Assembly: GCA_025352325.1 (NCBI GenBank)
Contig: JANXTR010000019.1
Coordinates: 1 to 64,000 of the forward strand
Direction of reading: 5' to 3'
Length of the DNA: 64,000 nucleotides
Source: Microbacteriaceae bacterium
Lineage (GTDB): Bacteria; Actinomycetota; Actinomycetes; Actinomycetales; Microbacteriaceae
Below, in pieces: positions 58,930 through 64,000 of this stretch (positions within the stretch are counted from its first letter, which is position 1; every line of letters begins with the position of its first letter). Below the pieces are notes generated by a model, which searched no databases, was not told where the DNA came from, and worked only from the letters and a program-made list of their open reading frames with translations. A program made the translations under genes and the position numbers.

Positions 58930-59750
58930 TCGGAATCGTCCTCAGCGTCGTCGTCGCCCGAGCCGTCGCCCGAGTTCGCACCCCGCGGATGTCCGGGCTC
59001 CCGCGACAGCGTCAGCAGCTGGCCCAGCTCGGCGCGGGTGAGATCGCGGGAGCGTCCCGCGCCGAGCGTCCCCAGGTGGAGCGGACCGAACTGCCGCCGC
59101 ACCAGCTCGAGCACGGGGTGGTCGACGGCGTCCAGCATCCGGCGAACGATCCGGTTCTTGCCGGAGTGCAGCGTCAACTCGACGATGCTCCTGCCGCGCG
59201 ACGGCTCGCCGATCAGCCGAGCACGGTCGGCCGCAATCACGCCGTCCTCGAGCTCGACCCCCGCCTCGAGCTTGCGCAGGGCGTGCGGGTAGACGATGCC
59301 CTCGACGGTCGCGATGTAGGTCTTGGTCACGCCGAAGGATGGATGCGCCAGCACATGCGCGAGTTCGCCGTCATTGGTCAGCAGGATCAGCCCGCTGGTA
59401 TCGGAGTCGAGCCGCCCCACGTTGAACAGCCGCTCGTGGTACTCGGCGGTGTACTCGCGCAGATCGCGGCGGCCCTTCTCGTCGGCCATCGTGCTCACCA
59501 CGCCGGTGGGCTTGTTGAGCATCACGTAGCGCTTGTCGGGGTCCAGCTGCACGGCGCTGCCGTCCACCGCGACCTTGTCGACGAGCGCATCGACGCGCGA
59601 GCCGAGCTCGGTGACGACCTCGCCGTTCACGGTGACGCGACCGGCGACGATCAACTGCTCGCTGACCCGCCGCGAGGCGACGCCCGCGGCGGCGAGCACC
59701 TTCTGCAGCCGTTCGCCGTCGTGGGAAAGATCGCCAAAAAGTTCGGTCAT
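58926..59750 (-). CDS. rluB: 23S rRNA pseudouridine synthase, RluB type
   Basis: Makes pseudouridine in 23S rRNA. The 274-residue protein has an S4 RNA-binding domain at the N terminus (RLQKVLAAAGVASRRVSEQL) and the RsuA-type catalytic domain with GRLDSDTSGLILLTNDG, where Asp115 is catalytic. The C-terminal 15 residues are acidic. The ATG at 59750 has GAGGAT upstream; the longer frame is not needed. Confidence 0.94.
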   Translation of the reverse strand: MTELFGDLSHDGERLQKVLAAAGVASRRVSEQLIVAGRVTVNGEVVTELGSRVDALVDKVAVDGSAVQLDPDKRYVMLNKPTGVVSTMADEKGRRDLREYTAEYHERLFNVGRLDSDTSGLILLTNDGELAHVLAHPSFGVTKTYIATVEGIVYPHALRKLEAGVELEDGVIAADRARLIGEPSRGRSIVELTLHSGKNRIVRRMLDAVDHPVLELVRRQFGPLHLGTLGAGRSRDLTRAELGQLLTLSREPGHPRGANSGDGSGDDDAEDDSE

Positions 59751-59769
59751 TCGATCCTCGTCGGGTGGT

Positions 59770-60372
59770 TCATCGCGTGCTGAAGATGTCGTCGAACCCG
59801 TCGGCACCGTCTTCGAGCAGCGGCGAGATGAGCGGGAGCTCGTCGAGCGAGTTGATCCCCAACTGCACGAGCAGCAGTTCGGTGGTGGCGTAGTGGATGG
59901 CGCCCGTCTCGCTGTCGGTGTACGCCTCGGTGATCAGACCGCGGCCGAGCAGAGTGCGCACCACGGAGTCCACGTTGACCGCGCGGATCGACGCGATCGA
60001 GCTGCGGCTGATCGGCTGCTTGTAGGCGATCACGGCCAGCGTTTCGAGTGCGGCCTGCGACAGCTTGGTCGGATTCTGGGTGAGTACGAAGTCGCGCACG
60101 ATGTCGTCATGGTCGGCGCGAACGTAGAGCCGCCATCCGCCGCCGACCTCGCGGAGTTCGAAGCCACGGCGCACCCCGCCGTCCTCCCCGTCGTAGTCGG
60201 CGACGAGTCGCTCAATCGACTGACGGACGGCCGGAACCGGGGCGCTGAGCGCGGTCGCGAGCGACACCAGCGACTGCGGCTCGTCGGCGACCAGCAGGAT
60301 CGCCTCGAGGCTGCGCTCGAGGTCGATCGCGACGTGCTCGACCTCGATACTCTGCTCGTCCACCTCAGGCAT
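59770..60372 (-). CDS. scpB: Segregation and condensation protein B
   Basis: A winged-helix subunit of the SMC-ScpAB condensin complex. The 200-residue protein has the family core FVLTQNPTKLSQAALETLAV, YKQPISRSSIASIRAVNVD and ATTELLLVQLGINSLDELP. The ATG at 60372 overlaps the scpA stop by 8 nt, so the two partner subunits are made together. Confidence 0.95.
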   Translation of the reverse strand: MPEVDEQSIEVEHVAIDLERSLEAILLVADEPQSLVSLATALSAPVPAVRQSIERLVADYDGEDGGVRRGFELREVGGGWRLYVRADHDDIVRDFVLTQNPTKLSQAALETLAVIAYKQPISRSSIASIRAVNVDSVVRTLLGRGLITEAYTDSETGAIHYATTELLLVQLGINSLDELPLISPLLEDGADGFDDIFSTR

Positions 60373-61198
60373 GGTAGTCGGCTCCGAGACTCGCGAGACT
60401 CTCATCGGTCCAGTGCTGCGCCGTCCAACGCAGGGTCAGTTCGCCCAGCGGCTCCAGCTGCTCGAAGCTGATCGCCGAGTGACGATACAGCTCCAGTACG
60501 GCGAGGAACCGGGCGATAACGACGCCCTTGGCATCCGCGCCGGCGATGAGCTGGCGGAAGCTGACCGGGCCGTCACCCGCACGCAGCAGGGAGACGACGT
60601 GCGCCGCCTGTTCCCGGATGCTGACGAGCGGCGCGTGCAGATGGTCGAGCCCGACGACCGGGATCTCCCGCGGCGCGAAGGCCAGCGCGGCGAGCGCCGC
60701 GAAGTCGTCGACCGTGAGGGTCCACACCAGCTCGGGAGTCTGCTGACGGTACTTCTCCTCCAGCCGGACCGAGCGCACATGCCGCGTTGACTCCGCCTCG
60801 AGACCGCCGGCGAACCAGGCCGCCGCCTCCTTGAAGGCGCGGTACTGCAGCAGTCTCGCGAAGAGCAGGTCGCGCGCTTCCAGCAGGGCGACGTCTTCGG
60901 CATCCACCAGCTCGCCCTGCGGCAAAAGCCCCGCGACCTTTAGGTCGAGCAGGGTCGCCGCGACGACCAGGAACTCGCTGGCGCGGTCGAGCTCCTCGTC
61001 GGAGTCGAGGCCGTGCAGGTACGAGATGAACTCGTCGGTGACCGCACTGAGCGACACCTCGGTGATGTCGAGCTCGCGCTTCGAGATCAGGGAGAGCAGC
61101 AGGTCGAACGGCCCACTGAAGTTGCTCAGGCTGAGCGAGAAGCCCGGTGCAGAATCAACGACCTCGTCGGCAGTCGCCACCCTAGGCGACGGAGCCAC
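60365..61198 (-). CDS. scpA: Segregation and condensation protein A (kleisin)
   Basis: The kleisin that bridges the SMC heads. The 277-residue protein has the N-terminal LSNFSGPFDLLLSLISKRELD and a C-terminal winged helix (RFLAVLELYRHSAISFEQLEPLGEL). The start is GTG 61198, overlapping parA by 17 nt, or GTG 61180, just after the parA stop; neither has a clear ribosome site, so translation is probably coupled. Confidence 0.94.
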   Translation of the reverse strand: MAPSPRVATADEVVDSAPGFSLSLSNFSGPFDLLLSLISKRELDITEVSLSAVTDEFISYLHGLDSDEELDRASEFLVVAATLLDLKVAGLLPQGELVDAEDVALLEARDLLFARLLQYRAFKEAAAWFAGGLEAESTRHVRSVRLEEKYRQQTPELVWTLTVDDFAALAALAFAPREIPVVGLDHLHAPLVSIREQAAHVVSLLRAGDGPVSFRQLIAGADAKGVVIARFLAVLELYRHSAISFEQLEPLGELTLRWTAQHWTDESLASLGADYHA

Positions 61199-62069
61199 GG
61201 AAGATCAGTTCTCGGGCCACGCTGCGATACGCCTCGGCGGCTGCGTGGTCGGGGGCGAAGACGTTGAGGGGGGCGCCCGCGACCGAGGCATCCGGGAACT
61301 TCACGGTGCGGCCGATGACGGTCTCGAGCACGCTGTCGCCGAACGCGTCGACGACCCGCTCGAGCACCTCGCGGGAGTGCAGGGTCCGCGAGTCGTACAT
61401 GGTGGCCAGGATGCCATCCAGTTGGATCGCGGGGTTCAGGCGGTCGCGCACCTTCTCGACGGTCTCGACCAGCAGGGCAACGCCGCGCAGCGCGAAGTAC
61501 TCGCACTCGAGCGGGATCAGCACCCCGTGGGCGGCGGTCAGCGCGTTCACTGTCAACAGCCCGAGGGACGGCTGGCAGTCGATGAGGATCACGTCGTACT
61601 GGTCCGAGACCTGACGGATGACGCGGGCCAGGATCTGCTCGCGCGCGACCTCGTTGACGAGGTGGACTTCGGCGGCCGACAGGTCGATGTTCGCCGGGAT
61701 GACATGCAAGTTATGCACGCGCGTTTCGATGATCGCGCTCGAGACGTCTTTGACCGTGCCGAGCAGCAGGTCGTAGATGGTGGTGACGTCGTGGGCCTGG
61801 ACTCCGAGGCCCGCCGTCAGCGCCCCCTGCGGGTCGAAGTCGATCGCCAGCACCTTGCGGCCGTATTCGGCGAGCGAGGCGCCCAGGTTGATGGCGGTCG
61901 TCGTCTTACCGACGCCGCCCTTCTGGTTGCAGAGGGCGATGATGCGCGCGGGGCCATGCGATTTGAGGTTCTTCGGCACCGGGAACTGTCGCAACACGCG
62001 GCCGGTCGGGCCGAGAATCGGGGCCTCGAGCCCGGTCAACTCCGTCACATCCTCGCGCTGAACCGTCAT
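61182..62069 (-). CDS. parA: ParA-family ATPase of the scp operon
   Basis: A 295-residue ParA ATPase (Walker A QKGGVGKTTT near 49-58, then DFDPQGALTAGLG and VILIDCQPSLGLLTVNAL). It matches Rv1708, which lies upstream of scpA in mycobacteria. No ParB is adjacent; the chromosomal ParAB pair is elsewhere in Actinobacteria, so a link to condensin is the better inference. The ATG at 62069 was chosen because the upstream part of the frame is Arg-rich and unlike the family. Confidence 0.92.
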   Translation of the reverse strand: MTVQREDVTELTGLEAPILGPTGRVLRQFPVPKNLKSHGPARIIALCNQKGGVGKTTTAINLGASLAEYGRKVLAIDFDPQGALTAGLGVQAHDVTTIYDLLLGTVKDVSSAIIETRVHNLHVIPANIDLSAAEVHLVNEVAREQILARVIRQVSDQYDVILIDCQPSLGLLTVNALTAAHGVLIPLECEYFALRGVALLVETVEKVRDRLNPAIQLDGILATMYDSRTLHSREVLERVVDAFGDSVLETVIGRTVKFPDASVAGAPLNVFAPDHAAAEAYRSVARELIFRGSVA

Positions 62070-62139
62070 GGTTGGAAGTCTACGACGGGCCCTTCGGAGC
62101 CCTCGGCGGCGCGCGTCAAGTGAAGGTTGAAGGTTGCGA

Positions 62140-63081
62140 TCAGCGGGCTCTGGGGTGCGACGTGCCATACACGTCGCGCAGAGCGTCTGCCGTCACGCGC
62201 GTGTAGATCTGCGTGGTCGCGACGCTCGCGTGGCCGAGCAGCTCCTGCACGACCCGCACATCGGCTCCGCCTTGCAGCAGGTGTGTCGCGAAGGAGTGCC
62301 GCATGCTGTGCGGCGAGAGCTCCAGGTCGAGCTGTGCGCGCTCCCCTGCCGAGCGGATGACGAGCCACGCGCTCTGCCGCGACAGCCGGGCCCCGCGCAT
62401 CCCGAGGAACAGTGCGGGGGTGGACTTGCCGCGCGCCGACAGCACGGGACGCGCCCGCACCAGGTACGCATCCAGCGCCGCCCGCGCGTAGCTGCCCACC
62501 GGGACGATCCGCTGCTTGCCGCCCTTGCCGAACAGCCGCACCACCTCGGTGGTGCCCTCGTCGCCGATCAGGTCGTCGACGTTGAGCCCGACTGCCTCCG
62601 AGACCCGGGCGCCGGTCGCGTAGAGCAGCTCGAGCAGGGCCTTGTCGCGCACCCGATCCAACTCCTCGCCGTCGGTCGCGGCGAGCAGACTCTCGACCTG
62701 CTCGATGGTGAGCGCCTTCGGAAGCCGGCTCGGCAGCTTGGGCGGGCTGACCTCGACGGCGGGATCGGCCTCCAGCTCGCCCTCCTCCACGAGGAATCGC
62801 GTGAATCCGCGCACCGACGACAGCGTCCGCGCGACGGAGGAGGCGGCGAGCGCCGTCGGGCGCTCGCGCAGACTCCGTGCGTAGGCGGTGACCACCGGGG
62901 TGGTGATCCCGGTCGGCTCGGTCACGCCCTCGGCAGCGAGCGCCGTCAGGAAGGCGGCGAGGTCGCGTCGATACGCGGCCACGGTGTTTGCCGAACGCCC
63001 GCGCTCGATGCCGACGTGGCGCAGGTACCGCTCCAGCTGCGAACGCAGAGCGTTCGGGGCGGTGTCAGCCGCGGCGGGCAT
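62140..63081 (-). CDS. xerD: Site-specific tyrosine recombinase XerD
   Basis: Resolves chromosome dimers at dif together with a partner. The 313-residue protein has the SAM-like N-terminal core (LERYLRHVGIERGRSANTVA) and a catalytic domain with Arg in TGARVSEAVGL, HSMRHSFATHLL, LLGHASVATTQIY and nucleophile Tyr. Position in the operon matches Rv1701. It overlaps the NUDIX stop by 17 nt. Confidence 0.96.
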   Translation of the reverse strand: MPAAADTAPNALRSQLERYLRHVGIERGRSANTVAAYRRDLAAFLTALAAEGVTEPTGITTPVVTAYARSLRERPTALAASSVARTLSSVRGFTRFLVEEGELEADPAVEVSPPKLPSRLPKALTIEQVESLLAATDGEELDRVRDKALLELLYATGARVSEAVGLNVDDLIGDEGTTEVVRLFGKGGKQRIVPVGSYARAALDAYLVRARPVLSARGKSTPALFLGMRGARLSRQSAWLVIRSAGERAQLDLELSPHSMRHSFATHLLQGGADVRVVQELLGHASVATTQIYTRVTADALRDVYGTSHPRAR

Positions 63082-63670
63082 GGGCGGCGAGCACCGCGAC
63101 GATCAGGATCGAGTTGCGCAGTCGACCGGCCAGCACGGCCTCCACGACCTCCTGCAGCGGAGCCCAGCGCACGACGATCTCAGCCTCCTCCTCGGTGCGG
63201 GCGAAGGTCGGGGTGGCGGTCAGTCCCTCGGCGGCGAAGACATGGAGCACCTCGTTGCTGCCGCCCGGCGAGGTGTGGAAGGTCAGCAGTTGCGTCCAGT
63301 CGGATGCCGCGAGGTCGACCTCCTCGGCCAGCTCCCGGCGCGCGGCCTCCAGCGGTGGCTCCCCCGCGATGTCGAGCAGTCCGGCCGGCAGTTCCCACTC
63401 CCGCTCGCCGATCGGATGCCGGTACTGGTTGATCAGTAATACGCGCCCATGGGCGTCCGTCGCCAGCACCGCGACGGCGCCCGTATGGTCCACGTATTCG
63501 CGCACGACGTCGTGGCCGCCGAAACCGAAGGTGTCGCGGCGGATGTTCCAGACCTTGCCGCGGAACGCGAGCTCCGAGGCACTAACCGGCGCGGGGTCGG
63601 ACAGATCGGCGAGCGGCCCAGTGGTCAGCACGGCGAGGGCAGCGGCATCCGCCCGGGTGGGCTCCGTCAC
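63065..63670 (-). CDS. NUDIX hydrolase, ADP-ribose pyrophosphatase type
   Basis: A 201-residue NUDIX enzyme. The hallmark VREYVDHTGAVAVLA, QYRHPIGEREWELPAG and box LLDIAGEPPLEAARRELAEE match ADP-ribose pyrophosphatases that cleave nucleoside diphosphate sugars. The final glycine of the box is replaced (EEVDL). It starts GTG 3 nt after pyrG and corresponds to Rv1700. Confidence 0.93.
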   Translation of the reverse strand: MTEPTRADAAALAVLTTGPLADLSDPAPVSASELAFRGKVWNIRRDTFGFGGHDVVREYVDHTGAVAVLATDAHGRVLLINQYRHPIGEREWELPAGLLDIAGEPPLEAARRELAEEVDLAASDWTQLLTFHTSPGGSNEVLHVFAAEGLTATPTFARTEEEAEIVVRWAPLQEVVEAVLAGRLRNSILIVAVLAAHARRG

Positions 63671-63673
63671 TGC

Positions 63674-64000
63674 TCAGACCTCGGCGGGCTCGGCGACGCT
63701 GGCCGACTCGGCCTCGAGACGCGGCGCGGCCTCGACCGACGTGCCGCCGTCCAGCTGCGGCGCCTGCTCGGCCGGCAGCGCGCCAGGCTCGGCGACCTCG
63801 AAGAGGCGCGAGGCCCGGCTGCGCTCGAGCGCGGCGGCGATCAGACCCTTGAACAACGGGTGCGCGCGGTTCGGGCGGGAACGCAGTTCGGGGTGCGCCT
63901 GCGTACCGACGTAGAACGGGTGCACCTCGCGCGGCAGCTCGACGTACTCGACGAGCGAGCGGTCGGGCGAGACGCCCGAGAACATCAGACCGGCCTCGGA
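63674..64000 (-). CDS. pyrG: CTP synthase, C-terminal end (cut by window edge)
   Basis: The last 108 residues of CTP synthase, including the end of the glutaminase domain with [20 protein letters not shown] (the His-Pro-Glu of the catalytic triad). The protein ends in an acidic, Ala/Pro/Glu-rich tail of about 45 residues, as seen in other Actinobacteria. It heads the operon that continues into NUDIX and xerD. Confidence 0.95.
   Translation of the reverse strand, partial: SEAGLMFSGVSPDRSLVEYVELPREVHPFYVGTQAHPELRSRPNRAHPLFKGLIAAALERSRASRLFEVAEPGALPAEQAPQLDGGTSVEAAPRLEAESASVAEPAEV

Noticed and set aside
1-64000. CRISPR arrays
   Set aside because: No regularly spaced repeats of 24-40 nt are visible. 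The tandem repeats found are 6, 10, 13 and 17 nt units in two to five copies.

Overview
The window is a stretch of high-GC actinobacterial chromosome, most likely from the family Microbacteriaceae. The evidence is strong GC bias with long antisense shadow frames, many GTG starts, -10 boxes of the TANNNT type 6-8 nt from start codons (leaderless transcripts), and gene orders shared with Mycobacterium and other Actinobacteria. No species can be named from the sequence alone.

Layout. 1-7.4 kb, minus strand: the dcw cell-wall and division cluster in the order mraZ, rsmH, ftsL, ftsI, murE, murF, mraY (cut by the window edge), with a four-box MraZ operator upstream of mraZ and an mraW-type RNA leader before rsmH. 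7.6-18.1 kb: DUF3040 protein, idsA-type prenyl synthase, Rv2175c-like regulator, a LysM cell-wall hydrolase, a PASTA Ser/Thr kinase of the PknL type, class II DAHP synthase, PlsC-like acyltransferase, ROK glucokinase and a FadD15-type acyl-CoA ligase. This block parallels idsA2-Rv2175c-pknL-aroG-Rv2182c-fadD15 of M. tuberculosis. 18.1-26.9 kb: peptide deformylase, a MinD-like ATPase, pyruvate carboxylase, a ParA ATPase, then the signalling module MerR (Rv1830-like), FtsR, GarA/OdhI FHA protein and a PgsA-type phosphatidyltransferase.

27-47.4 kb is accessory. It holds a protealysin-type M4 protease with its probable emfourin inhibitor, redox and small enzymes, and a four-gene GntR-controlled catabolic operon (M20 peptidase, GntR, alpha/beta hydrolase, APC permease) with a truncated gene on each side. 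It also holds an MFS pump with a MarR repressor and its operator, a GH15 trehalase/glucoamylase, a 3-hydroxyacyl-CoA dehydrogenase, a SOUL protein and an alcohol dehydrogenase. 47.7-50.4 kb is a small laterally acquired island: a decayed tyrosine integrase, an alpha-class adenine methyltransferase and an EcoRI-family restriction endonuclease, ending at the 3' end of a tRNA-Pro(GGG) gene. 50.4-55 kb holds a membrane protein, MOSC, DinB, a flavin monooxygenase/TetR divergent pair and a methyltransferase.

55.1-64 kb, minus strand, is one long core operon read pyrG, NUDIX, xerD, parA, scpA, scpB, rluB, tyrA, cmk, der, ychJ-like. It matches Rv1699-Rv1713 of M. tuberculosis and combines chromosome segregation and dimer resolution with nucleotide metabolism and ribosome maturation.

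The most noteworthy points are the EcoRI-like enzyme paired with a D12-class methyltransferase beside tRNA-Pro, the protease/inhibitor operon, the catabolic operon bracketed by gene remnants, and the large number of predicted leaderless genes.
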